From NCBI GenBank assembly GCA_037074765.1, contig JBAMDO010000024.1:62001-126000 (forward strand): a stretch of 64,000 bases of DNA. Reading direction: 5' to 3'. The notes under the pieces are model-generated. The model searched no databases, had not been told where the DNA came from, and saw nothing but the letters and a program-made list of their open reading frames with translations. This document shows positions 26,466 through 38,900 of this stretch, one piece after another. Every line of letters begins with the position of its first letter. Position 1 is the first letter of the stretch. The stretch is from Mansonella perstans. Lineage: Eukaryota > Nematoda > Chromadorea > Rhabditida > Onchocercidae. The translations under genes and the position numbers were made by a program.

Positions 26466-29400
26466 TTACTGGTCTAAATATTTCAACATTTCCGGTTTCC
26501 AGTAATAATACATTGCTAAGCGATCAAATCCATATTCAAAAAAACCAAAACCTCTATCATCAATTTCAGCATGCTGAAATGACCATATTGCCCAGAATAA
26601 ATTGGGGAATGCTGTAAATTGACGTATTTCCTTTAACAAACGTTCAACTGCCACATCACGATCATCCGGTAAATCAATAATGCATTGCATTCTCTTTTCA
26701 TCATTTCTATCACGCGAAATCTAAATAGCTAGGGAAATGGAAATTTCAATTTAAGTAAAAAAATCTTTTTTTTCCTTTTTAAACTTAAAATTAAATACTT
26801 GAAATTAATGCATAAAACACAAGTGAGATAATTTCTGTATATTTTGTTCCTTTCAAATTATTCGATGGATTGAAAAAGGTCATTGTAGGTCATTCAAACT
26901 AATCAAATCAAAGTATACGCATTTTCCGGTAACATTTTTACGTTTGGCTATTATATTTTACCATGATTGTCGTATCAGTAAAGATAATTTTCAGTGTCGT
27001 ACATCCTGAAGTTATGATCTTTGGATGTAAATTTTTTGTTAAAATTTAAAAATGAAAGAAATCTCTACTAACCTTATTTGCTTCATCGATATAGGCATTA
27101 ATATACAAACGTTGAATTTCTTCATTTGGCCATTGATTCTGTTTAATCTCATAATAAGGCCATACTTTACCCTCGTTATGTTGACAACATTCGACACAAT
27201 AATGACATAAATCGAAGCCACTAAAACACACAATATATTATCGTTAATTTATCATAACTGAATTAAAAATATCGGATGAAGAGAACGAATGAAACAAACC
27301 GATAATTATAGCAGCCATATTCATAATCAATCAAGACAATTGGGTCCTCATCATCTTTTCTCCCAATTAAACCCTGATCAGTTACTTCGATACCATTACG
27401 TAAGAGCAAATTTCCTTCCTGGAAATATGCCGGAAATGATTGTTTACGTTTTCTAGTTCTTCAATGTAATGGTAACATCCCATTAAAGAACAATATAAAA
27501 TTAGTACTATAAAAGGGACATCAGTTATGCATAGAATATACCATTCAAACAATTAGCTGTTATGTTTTTCCCCATTTAATGAATTCAAAAAAGGCCATCT
27601 AAAGCGTAAACAATGTAATATCATGTTTTAATATCTCGGGTTTCATTGAAAATTCTATCCAAGAGTAACAATTCTAGGAAAATTAACTTTTATTGACTCT
27701 CGAATTCCATCACAACTTATGAGAAGGTAATTTAAGAAACTTCAGATAATCAAAAGGTGACAAACATACATGTAAATCGTTACTGCTGAAAACAATTGGG
27801 CTACCACTTTGTGCCAAACATTTCTTGCATATCTCTAACTCTTCTGCTAACAAATCAACTGTGATAAAATCAGGACACTGTAATAAGACATTTAATGTTT
27901 ACATATTATAATATCAGTTGTGAAATCTTTACAAAAAAAAAATTAATGAAATAGTGAGTAGAGAGAAAAATTATACATATAATTATCGTCATGGCTTGAC
28001 CTTGCGAACGAAAATTTAGGGGATTTCATCCACGTTAAATGAATTCATTTAATCTGCGCAGTGAATTTTTCAAGTGAGGAGCAGCGCGCGCGAAGTTGTC
28101 CCCACTCTTTATTCCAGAAGTTTATCTGCTAAAGCCTATCAAGATTTGACGGTGATAGCAAAGTCCTTAGGTCACAGGTTTTGGTTAGAGTGTACTTCTT
28201 CTAGGTGGATGGCCTTGCACGACTAATTGAACGCTATCTGACGGGCTCAAAGTAAGAGTTGTCCTTCTCTTAGGATGGTTATTCAAAGGCTAACGGTCTC
28301 TCCTACCCATGGACACATTTTGCCTAATCCTTCAATCAGGACCTGTTGGCATGGGAGATCCTGCCGGAGGCATCTGTTATCACCAAAATAGCTCACAACC
28401 TCATGACGATGCACAGATGCAGTAAAATAAATAAGTAGAGAGAAATTAAGCAACCGGCCGGTTCAATTTCTTTAAATAATGCTTGAAATGTTTAAAGATT
28501 TATAACTCACAAATTCCTTATTAACTTTTGCTAAAATAGTATGCATCGGATAACTTCTTGTCCATCGATCTGAATTTCTTAAACCACTAATCAGATCATC
28601 CGCAAATTCTGCCATGTGACAAACCTTACTGATTGGCATTTCTAACGCATGTACTCTTGCAAGAATTCGACTAACTTCTTGTGCAATACTGAAACAAATG
28701 GAACAATAATTAAAGTAATTAGAAATCATCTAATCTCTAATCTTATTTATTAAGCTTAATTACTATTAGAATGAATCAGCTTTTTGAGAACTGGGATATT
28801 TTCAAGTAAAATAAATTACAAGAAATGGTCATCCAAGGAAAGTATTAAGCAAGAAAAATAACCAACCATGGTTTGCAGTACTCATCATTGGTGAGTGGAC
28901 GTGATGGAATGTATTCCTCAAAGCGTCCACCGGTAAACACTCCCAATAAACGAGGACCCAAACGCCTATAGTATTTTAAAATGAGCAACAATAAAAACAG
29001 CAAAAAGATGAGTGAATTATATTAACAATTTAAAAATTGATTAAATTAATGAATTCAAAAAGTTTCAAATTCCTTCGATTCATTTCGGTGTAAAATTTTA
29101 ATACGAATATCATACAATTTAGTATTACTGCAAGCTCAAGATAAAAATAATGCTTATAATTTATTTCATAATAGTCAATTTTTCAAAATATTAAAATTAC
29201 TTATTGACTTCAAACAAAAGTAATACTGAATAATTGCATAGAAAGTATAATGTAAATAAGTAAAGAGAAAGACAAGTTATTCTAATAAATGTGGAATAAA
29301 ACAAAATAAGAACCGCTCTGCCAGTATAGCTGAGATAATGCCTTCAGACAACTCGTAAGTATCATTGAGATTTCCGTAAATACGAAGAACTGCCTTTTCT

Positions 29401-30110
29401 GCTTCATTACCTTCAGCTTTTACTCCATCAGGTAGTTCCACCGTGAAAATTTTATTGTTCAATCCACCTCTACACGTATTATGCAAGTTATGTTCAGTTT
29501 AAATCACAATAAAATAATTTACCGCAAAATTCGAAAAAATAACAAACATTTTAAATTTTGCAAAACTTCAAAGTAAACAATTATAAATAATATTTCAATG
29601 TCAAGAAAGTTAAATCTTAGCTCTTAAGGCTTTTATCCTAATATTTTGGCACTTGAAATTTGGCAAAACTTTGAGGATGCAAATAAAACCCTAGGCCTCC
29701 CACACAAATCTAAATTATTCTAAGATTCTAGCTTCAAACAATGTAATTTAAAATAAGATAAAATTAATTTTAAATACTATGAAAGTAATACATTTCTGTA
29801 GTAAACAAACTGAATTTAAACTATCCCGAAATTTAACAGCTATAAATGATAAGTTATTTTACACCGAATAAAATTGTCAAAACTTAAATTTTTCTAATTG
29901 GTTTAAACTTTTAAATATAATGTAGAAATTTGTAACTTACATTAGTACAACTATACGAATTTGTTCACATGATACAGTTCTCCAAATTCCGCCAAGATAT
30001 GAAGCACATAATTGGCCAAGTTTATTACGAAACACTGAATCATTTAAGGATCTAGCAAATATACATTTCAATGTATTCCGTTCATCAGCCATATTACTCA
30101 CCTGTTCCAT
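26466..30110 (-). CDS. Choline/ethanolamine kinase, complete, 410 residues
   Basis: Eight exons: 30110-29941, 29469-29314, 28965-28867, 28688-28511, 27877-27770, 27418-27300, 27220-27073, 26720-26466. All phases agree; total 1233 bp including TAA. The family phosphorylates choline or ethanolamine with ATP, the first step of the CDP-choline/CDP-ethanolamine (Kennedy) route, in the cytosol. Landmarks: N-lobe start IGGLNNKIF (about residues 57-65), RLGPRLLGVF, FEEYIPSRPL, catalytic loop VFSSNDLHEGN (Asp235, Asn240) and metal-binding LIDYEYGCYNYRGFD (Asp268). It ends in the usual aromatic-rich C-terminus (LAMYYYWKPEML). Length is normal. Oddity: the loop normally reads CHND or AHND, but position 233 is Ser. 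A second ATG (30092-30090) six codons in is an alternative start. Choline versus ethanolamine preference cannot be read from this. Confidence 0.95.
27990..28450. other. GC-richer insertion-like block inside choline kinase intron 4
   Basis: The intron between exons 28688-28511 and 27877-27770 is 633 bp. Within it, about 27990-28450 has much higher GC than any flanking intron, including GCAGCGCGCGCGAAG at about 28081 and CCGGCCGG at about 28455. Neither strand holds a long ORF, and no terminal repeats were found. It may be an inserted element or an RNA gene; not identified. Confidence 0.4.
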
Positions 30111-30641
30111 TATTTATAACTTGCCGCAGTTAACAGTGAACAAAATTAACAAACACAGCGAAGTGACAGAATTCACCAATAACAATCGATATTTAATAAC
30201 TCAGCGCAACTTGCAATGACAGAATTCACAATTATAAATCGATATTTAACAACCAACACGAAAAAATCAATTTAATAAAATGTGAATTATTTAAATCATT
30301 GAAAGAATTTTAATATTATTGATCTGTGGTCTGTAGGGAAAACTCAAGTAAAATTATATTCATAATTATTTAGCTGCCTGCCAAATAATCTTGCGCTGGA
30401 ATATTATTTACGAAATTCTTAACGTTTTCAAAATTTGAAAATTTAATGAACCACATTCACTATCTTTGTTTGACCACTTCTTATCATAAGCATAATTGTT
30501 TATGATTTACTCAAATTATAGCATGATTGTTCAGGATTCCTTCAGGATTTACTTAAATTAAATTTATTCAATTGTAGATCAAAAAATTTCTGATTCACAA
30601 TACACTTGAACGTTTCGATTCACTCAGTTGAACATAGAAAC

Positions 30642-31060
30642 TGTCAGAAAATTTCCAAGTTACAGTGCAATTTTCCAATATCAATTGTTTCAAATTAAAA
30701 TGCTTATGAAACGAACGATTTGATAAATCTTTTTTGTTATCAGTCCTTGTTATCAATCCTATCATTCTTCAACAGCTTCTTTCTGCTTCACACATTGTCC
30801 TTTTATTTCATACCATTTGTTAAAGCATTCTCGATTAATTCTTTCCACCATTTCGCTCATTTTTGTTTATCGTTATTTTGTATTAGATTGTACCGTTGTG
30901 TTAGTATTTGCGCAATAAAGTTTAGCCAAGTCCGCATTGAGGCTAAGACAGGCATTAATACAAAGTGCTTCTCATGGAAAGTGTGTAAATTACAAAAGGT
31001 TTGTACCCTTAAACACAATTCAATTACAAGACTCTTTCCGCAAGAGATATTTTTACAACA
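30642..31060 (+). mobile_element. Degenerate BEL/Pao-type LTR, copy A
   Basis: It starts TGTCAGAAAATTTCC and ends TTTTACAACA. It aligns with 31412-32039 over most of its length: TTAAAATGCTTAT, TGTACCGTTGT, TTGCGCAATAAAGTTT and GGTTTGTACCCTTA occur in the same order. Relative to copy B it lacks about 210 bp. The shared AATAAA at about 30915 is in the right place for an LTR poly(A) signal. Boundaries are approximate. Confidence 0.65.
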
Positions 31061-31411
31061 AAAATAACTGAAAATAGTTTTACCTAAAGATGAAAAGATG
31101 AACAGAAGTATGCAAAGGTAACGACTGGGGAATAGGTGTAATTAAATTAATACATGAACGAAAAGAAGCAATAATAAAACGTTGGCAATGTGTAGCAACG
31201 AAGCTGATTCAGAATTACGGCATGTATCGGAATAATCGATCGCAAAACAGGAATAGTAAACCAAACATCTGCAATCAATAATTCACTTCAACTGTGAATG
31301 CCCACCTTCAATGGTAACCCAAGGCAATGGAAGCTTTGATATTACAATGTATTTTCAGGCAATGCTAGAAATTCGAAAATTGAATTATTTGTTTTCATAT
31401 TTAAAGCGAAA
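31061..31411. other. Spacer between the two LTR copies
   Basis: About 350 bp, less AT-rich than the gene desert. No long ORF and no resemblance to the gag or pol remnants to the right could be established. It could be the end of an older element or unrelated DNA trapped between LTRs. Confidence 0.4.
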
Positions 31412-32039
31412 TATCGGGAAATTTCCGAGTCACAATGCAATTTTCTAGTATCAGTTGCTTTAAATTAAAATGCTTATAAAGCAAGTGGTTTAATAAATCT
31501 TTTGTCCAAAATTATACACTACTGGCATATTGTAAACAACTCGCTTATAACCAAGTCAATTTTTGACGGAATATTGTAACATTTCGTCTTTAACACGATA
31601 TGTGCGGTATCCTTTGTTTAATGTTCAAAGATTATGCTGAAATGTTGTAAGTTAGACTCATTTATCTGCGTTATAAAGTGTGCCATTTAGCCAAAAGATT
31701 CATTCCTTTGTCATCAATCCTTTAACATCATCTTTCCGCAGTTTCTCCTATTTTTGCTCTTCGATTTGTCCTTTCTTTTTTTCATCATCATTTTAGTTAA
31801 TGCACTTTCGATCAATTCTTCGCACCGCCTCATTTTTGATCATCGTTATTTTGTAAAAAAAAATTAGATAGTACCGTTGTATTAGTACTTGCGCAATAAA
31901 GTTTAATTACCCAAGTTTTAGGCTGCAATAAGCATCGCCATAAAGTCCTTTCATCGAAAGTAAGTAGGCTACAAAAAGTTTGTACCCTTACAGAAATTCT
32001 AGTACAAGATTTCGTCCGTAGGAGAAATTTTTTACAACA
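31412..32039 (+). mobile_element. Degenerate BEL/Pao-type LTR, copy B
   Basis: The fuller of two similar copies, ending TTTTTTACAACA. The poly(A)-type AATAAAGTTT is at about 31895. Gag-like and RT-like remnants follow directly on the plus strand, so this is probably the 5' LTR of that element. Confidence 0.65.
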
Positions 32040-32044
32040 GAAGA

Positions 32045-34224
32045 TGCATTGCAGACAGTAAGGGATTACGATTCACTCCAGAAAACTATGAAATTATACG
32101 GAAAATACTAATTGAAAAGTATAGAAAAATGATCAATTTTAACGAATTAAAAGTATTAGGAGAAATAATAAGGAATAGATTGACACTATCAAAGCAAGAG
32201 AAAGAATTCTCGAGCAATTAGAAATTCAAGGAGAAAGCTTAGAACATTTTAGATAGAAACTGTAATCGAGAACAGATTACCAAATTGGATCTGGATAAAG
32301 TGTATCACGAAAGAAATGATGATACACCCTGATTAATTACAAAACTTCAAAAATTCCTTGGAAACTTAATCAGTGTGAATGAGCAAGTGTGAAGAAGCCA
32401 AGTCTCGAGTATACAAACGGGAAGAATCCAGCCAAACATAACTTAAAATTTCCCGAAGTAACTTCAGAGGAACTTCTGCACTGACCACAATTTATGAAAT
32501 TAAATCAAATAGCAAACCAAAAAAAGAAGAAGGCTTTGCCTTTTTTGCAACCAGAACTATTGAGATAACGAATAGCACATTTATCCTGAAAACAGTGAAC
32601 AAATGTATACTTCGTTTCAATAAGAGACGCGACAAAAAATGATGTAAAAAAAAGATTGTATTGTAAAAATCCTAACAATAATTTGGTCCCTTATGTAATG
32701 CAAGAGACCAAATATCATGCAAGATATGGTATGCTTAAATAAAAATCAAGCAACTAATTAAATTAAATGGAAAAGGAATATTGGCGCTCTACAAACAATT
32801 CAACATAGCAACACAAAACAATTCAATAATGAAACGCTGAAATTAAAGGAATTTTATTTTTATGTAAAGAAATAGTTTTCAATCCATGCATATCAGAATG
32901 TCAAGAAAAAGTTTTGGCATTATTACTGGCTCACAATTATCCTTTATATTCATTTATTTGCTTGTCTTTTTGTTATTTAGTAAAACTATTAATTTGTTTC
33001 ATTAATTAAACTTACTCGGGACAGAACGAAAATTAATATTAGCTCTATTTGGCATTAGGACACCTAGACTACACAGATTTTTTGTGACAAAAACTAAAGC
33101 AAATAAGCTTACTTCCAAAGCTGACTATCCCATCACAAGTAGTCGAAATACCGGATAAAGGTCGTCTAAAGAGTCTAAAGAATTACTGACCTGACTTATC
33201 GGTGCAGATTATTTCATTAAGTTCATTGATTTAAAGGGAATTAGAGAATTGAACTCAGGATTTTCTCTACTCTATCTAAAATTGGATCTATAGTAGTTCT
33301 GCAATATCTAAGCCATGGAATGTGTAAGTTTAAGCAGCTAATTAAACATAGAAAAATTTTAGAAATTAGAAATCATGAGCATTCAGGAACAACCTAATGC
33401 TGATAATGATGAAGAGGCATTGAAATAATTCAAAAGAACTATTGTCAAATGCAAAAAAAGATACCAGATACGTTGACCATGGAAAGATTTTAAAAGTAAA
33501 TTAAGTAATAACTACGGATTATGTTTAAGGAACTTAATCAAACAATTTTTTTACCAGCCCAGATTTTTTCAATGTGATTTTCAATATATAATCGATAAGG
33601 ATATTACTATATATTATTTACTTCATCGTAATGTACTTCTACCAAGGCAACGACTAATTTGATAATTTGAGAACTGTTATGATGCTTTAGCAAATCTAAA
33701 AGAATTTAAAAGTCTAAATAAATAATCTATAGAGGTACAGTAGCGATCCAGATTTAGCAGGAATACTACTTTGTCTCTGAATGATGAGGAAGGTGATAAT
33801 AATTGATATTGAGAAAGCATTTTTGCAACTAGAACTATATTCTGCTGAAACAAATTGTACTAGGTGGATAAAAGATGTCAATGAAAATATAACAGAAGAA
33901 AACATAACATGTTATCGCTTTAGAAGAGTTCCCTTTGGAGTGATACCATCGCTTTTCTCATTATCAGCTACACTTGACTATCATTTGACAATATATGGCA
34001 GTTAAAATGCCTTGGAAATCAGGATAATGTCATCGTATCGGCCAATGGAAAAAAGAAAGCCTTACAAAAATACCAAGAAATAAAAACCATTGTTAAAGAA
34101 GCTTTGATGAATAAACAAGAAGTTTTTTCTAACGACGAAGAATTCAATAAGAAAATACCCAAGCATGATGAAGTTGAAAAGAATAAGAAAAATTTTCTTG
34201 GTATTAATTGGATTCCTGAATAAA
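32045..34224 (+). pseudogene. BEL/Pao retrotransposon gag-pol remnant
   Basis: Several stop-interrupted frames resemble BEL/Pao polyproteins in the expected order: a gag-like piece near 32060 (FTPENYEIIRKIL), a protease/DUF1758-like piece near 33200 (LIGADYFIKFIDL), and reverse transcriptase near 33780-34000 ([12 protein letters not shown] and [17 protein letters not shown]). A further frame at 34021-34224 continues with FLGINWIPE. Frames shift and stop repeatedly, and nothing after RT (RNase H, integrase) or a 3' LTR was found, so it is inactive and 3'-truncated. The element sits between the choline kinase and receptor genes. Confidence 0.8.
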
Positions 34225-34299
34225 TGGACATTACTCGTTTCACGCTAAAACTATGGACCGAAGAGAATTAACTGATGAACAATTCTACAATGCATTGTT

Positions 34300-35669
34300 T
34301 TCAATTCGATTTATTAAGCTTTTTAGTTCTTTCAATCATACAATTTAAATTATTCCTTTAAGTTTTAAATGAAGGACATCAGCAACAATGGGAAGCACTA
34401 ACGAAAGATTGACCAATGAATATGAGAAATCACGAAGTGGAAGTTGTAAGTGGACATTTGCCATATCATTTGTCCATGACAAAACATAATCTTTGTATTC
34501 TTTTGAATCTTATCATCAAATAGATTGACAAGTATTTTCTTGTCATCATTAATGTTTACTGTTGTTAATAAAGAAAAAAATAGTTTTAATCGATTATCGA
34601 TTACTATTATTTCCTACAATGAAATATTAATCACAATAAAATGGTTAGTATTTTATTGTAATAATTACTAAGCTATTATAAATTATTTAATTATTTAACA
34701 TAATGTTGAAATAAGATTTACATACCAAAATGGATGGTTATTAGAAAAATATTTAATAAGCCAAATCGATATTTTATAAATTGATGAATTATCAATCACA
34801 CATTAATAATAGGATTAGGATAACAGAAAATGAATGAATGATAATATCTTTTTAAGAGAGCTTTAACTTCATAAATGCAATGACGACAAAATTGGCCTTG
34901 CTTCATGCTTCATTGTCCCCCATATCGTCCATTTTTTCATTCCTTTTCATCCATCATTTCATTTCTTCTTGGTACTTTTTTCAAGTAAGCCTTATCGATT
35001 TTGCATTTTGCATTCCGTTCCGCTTTTCCATTAACTATACTTTTCTACTACTTTCATTTACCCTTCTACCTTTTTGAAATAACATTTATTATAATGCTGT
35101 TCTTTTTTTCTTGGCCAGCAAGTTTGTGTCTGTTTGTAAGTAATTCTTTTTGGTTCATTTTCTCACTGGCTTATTTTAGTCGCAATATTTTTAAGTTATT
35201 TTTAAAATTTACAAAAAAATCTCATCAAATGCGCTCCTCTATTATCCCATCACTACTTTGATGAATCCTTTAAAATTTTCTTCACTATTTCTATGAATGC
35301 TTTAAAATTTTTTATTATTTTAATAAATTCTTTACAAATTTCTCCGACCATTCTGTTCTACATTGTTTTTTATTTCCAGTTAATGACTTTTAAAAAATTT
35401 AAAAGAAATCTTAAAAATAATTCACAAAAATGGAATGCTTTCCTGTTTCTATACGATCCCATAATCGTTTTTTTTTTTTTTTCTACTGCCATGCCTAAAA
35501 AACTTTCCATTTTTTTCGAAATTTTTTTTCAACCTTTAGATTTCATTTTTCTTCAGAAATAAAAAGCGTAAATTTGGATGTGGATTAGTTGAACAGATGT
35601 TTCTATTTCTTTTATTGATTGTCTCTTTCGTTAACAAAAAGTGAATCAAATTCAATCAATCTGATAATA

Positions 35670-35702
<33 letters not shown>

Positions 35703-35950
35703 CAATAGTAATAATAGTTTTGTTTTGTTCCTTACTTTCAAGTTCAATTTTCTAATAATATTGAGAAAATTTAGCAGATCTGAAACTAATAATAGTAAAG
35801 CTGAAATTTTAATGTAAAAATTGAGAAAAGAAGTATTAAGCTGCTCAATATCTCTTTTAAAATATTTTGCTAAAAAAAATTAAGATGTAAGTTATAATAA
35901 TAAAAGTAGTTTATTACCAAAAGAACCAAATAATGTTCTCAGGTTTTTCA
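34300..35950. other. Intergenic DNA upstream of the acetylcholine receptor gene
   Basis: T-rich sequence with apparent plus-strand ORFs (34880-35562) made of Phe/Ser/Leu runs; I see no splice structure or family resemblance. An AAT microsatellite lies at about 35665-35700. The receptor promoter must lie here, but no core motif is convincing. Confidence 0.6.
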
Positions 35951-35992
35951 TTTCAGAACAATGAATGAAATGACTTTAAATTGTCAATAATG
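35951..35992 (+). promoter_or_regulatory. Acceptor site plus nine-codon upstream ORF overlapping the receptor start
   Basis: TTTCAG at 35951-35956 could be a spliced-leader or intron acceptor. Four bases later an ATG (35961) opens a nine-codon ORF whose TAA (35988-35990) shares its last base with the receptor ATG (35990-35992), giving TAATG. Such an arrangement could permit or require re-initiation; this is inference. Confidence 0.45.
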
Positions 35993-38900
35993 TTACTATT
36001 GCTACTATATTTGAAATCTGTCACAACACTTTCACCTGAACTAAGGTTACGAAATGATTTGATGCGTGAGTACAATCCATTGGAACGACCGGTTGAACGA
36101 AGTGAAGATCCAGTAGTTGTAACACTTGGGGTTATTTTTCAGCAAATTATCGATCTGGTAATAATTTATGCTTTCAATTTGCATCATCGGTTAAATGAAA
36201 ATTTTCTCAATAGATATCCATTAATTCAATGTCCGATTAAATTATTTAATTAATTTCATATTCGATAAGCATTTTCATTTACGGTTCAATGATTTCATTG
36301 CTTCAACATGGCAGTATGGAATAAAAAAAAAAATCATATTTGCAAGAATTATTGATTCTTTTAGAATTTACCAAACTTTTTAAAAAAACTTTAGAATGAA
36401 AGAGAAGAGAAATTGGAAATAAATGCATGGTTGAAATATAATTGGAAAGATATGAAGTTACGTTGGGATCCGTTAGAGTACGAAAATATAACAGATTTAA
36501 GGCATCCAGCTGGTACAATTTGGCAACCTGATATTTTACTTTATAATAGGTATATTAATTGCTCTACTGCAATTTATTTATTCAATCTTGAACTCATTTT
36601 TGACTTTCAATAAAGCCTTTATTGATATTAGTTGTATTTAAAATTATGAGAAATCTTTCAATGAATTATTCATCATTTCATGAAATAAAAATTGGAATTT
36701 GAAAACAAATAATTGCAAAACAAAAAAGTGTTCTTAAGTAACATCTGAAGTTCTATATTTTAAAATTCATATGCATTAGTTCTCAAGTAATATTCTTAAT
36801 TCTGCATTTTAAAATTCAAATGAATCATTTATTACATATTACTCTGTTTTAAATTTTAAATTTTAAAATTTATTTCGATTTTCTTTTGTTGAAATAATTT
36901 TACAACATTTCAGTGTTAGTTCTGCCTTTGATAGCACATTTAAAGTAAATGCAATCAGTTATAATGATGGTACAATAACATGGATACCACCTGGAATTTT
37001 TAAAATTTCATGCAAAATTGATGTTTATTGGTTTCCATTCGATGAACAAATTTGCTTTTTAAAGGTGTATTCGTTTGGGATTAATTATTTGAAAAATTTA
37101 ATTAATCTATTAATTGATGACTTTTCCATTGTACCGTCTAATTTTAAAATCTATTACTTTCACTAATTAGTATTATAAGTGATTAGTTAAATCAGTGCTT
37201 TTACGTAAATGCTATTAATTCGAGTTATAGCACTTTAATTTTTCGCTAAAATCTAAATCAAATTTAAACTTAAAAAAAAACATTATCTGTAGTTCGGTTC
37301 CTGGTCATTTAGTGGTCATGAAATAGATCTTCAACCGGGTGATTTTGATATGTCAGATTTCATCGAAAATGGTGAATGGATTATTATGAGTATGTATCGA
37401 AATTTTCTTTCTTTCAATTACTTTTAATTGACAATATTAATTTTAATAGTTTTAATGATTTTTTTTAATAATTATAACTTCAATTTTAATTGATATTTCT
37501 TTTGAAAACAATTTCTTTTTTTTATCATGATATAGTCGAAATTCATCAGCAGTATTCACTATCTATCAAAAGAAAAAACAATACATGCATATTAATTAAA
37601 AGGCTTTTTTTTAGAGGACTTTAAATTACTTTGTGTACTGAAAATAATTTTTACATTTTAGAAACTTGGGTTCAAAGGAATGAAAAATTTTATGAATGTT
37701 GTCCAGAACCATATCCGGATGTGCGCTTTTTCATTCATCTGAAAAGAAGAACGCTGTATGTTTGTTTTTGAAATACTATATAGCCATTTTATAAATATGC
37801 GATTTAAAATTTGACTTTTCCAAATATCTCTATTTATTTGAATAAAAACCAATCAATCAATAAATCAGTACTACTATCTTTCAACAAATGAAAGCAAAAA
37901 AAAAAATTTCCATATAAATTTTGCAAAATACAAAAAATAATTTAAAACAAACTATTTGATAATAAACAAACGATTATAATCCTTATCTCTAATAGATTTC
38001 GATATAATCTTTCTTAACACTTATTAGTTACTTGACTACAATTTTGTTTGAAAAAAATAAAATTAAATTTAAAATTTTTTCTTCTTTTTGACTGTAAATA
38101 TTTTCAGAAATCTCAAAAGCATTTTTCTAAGTATTATTACCATTGAATTTTTCAGTTACTATGCGTTCAATTTGATAATGCCTTGTATGATGACATTAAT
38201 ACTTATTTTACTTGGATTTACACTCAGTCCGGACACATGTGAAAAAGTAGCATTGCAAATTTCCGTATCACTTGCAATTTGTATATTTCTAACATTGTTA
38301 AACGGAATGACACCACTTACTTCTGAAGCAGTACCATTGCTTGGTTAGTTTTTGTTAGCGTAGTCATCAACTTATTTATTAATTTCAGAAATTAATTATA
38401 AATTATTTACTGTAATTTTAAATTAAAAATTTTACAATCGATTTTTTCTTTTTCATCATTTTTTTTTAAAGTTTAATTAATTCATTTAATAGTTTTTGAT
38501 GCTTATTGTAAAATTATGGTGGAATTACTAATGAAAAAAATTAACGAATTAAAAATTGAATTTTAAATATGAAGGAAAATCTATGCGAAAGAATTTAACT
38601 AAATTTTTAATCTTTTTTTTAAAAAAATAAACTTTGTCAAAAATTATAATTTATTTTCAGGAATTTTTTTCCACAGTTGTATGGTTATATCGGTAGCAGC
38701 TACATCATTTACTGTTTATGTGCAAGCTGTTCATTTTCGAAATCCGGATACACAAATGCGAATGAATTTTTGGGTAATTGCTTTCATTTTTTTTCCTGGG
38801 ATCGTTTAAATTTAAAAAAAATTTTTTTTTGTTTGTTAAATTAAGGAAACAATCATTCTGTTTAAAAATATTGTAACTTTTTTTGGTATTGATTAGAAAA

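Noticed and set aside
27990..28450. Bacterial endosymbiont (Wolbachia-type) insertion
   Set aside because: Considered because of the GC shift, but I see no recognisable bacterial gene; left as unexplained.
30720..31067. Plus-strand ORF of 115 codons
   Set aside because: It lies inside LTR copy A; the equivalent part of LTR copy B is not open, so it is not a gene.
33714..34243. Minus-strand ORFs over the retrotransposon remnant
   Set aside because: Antisense shadows of the reverse-transcriptase-like frames on the plus strand.
34880..35562. Three T-rich plus-strand ORFs upstream of the receptor
   Set aside because: Phe/Ser/Leu-rich translation of T-runs with no splice structure, no family resemblance and overlapping frames.
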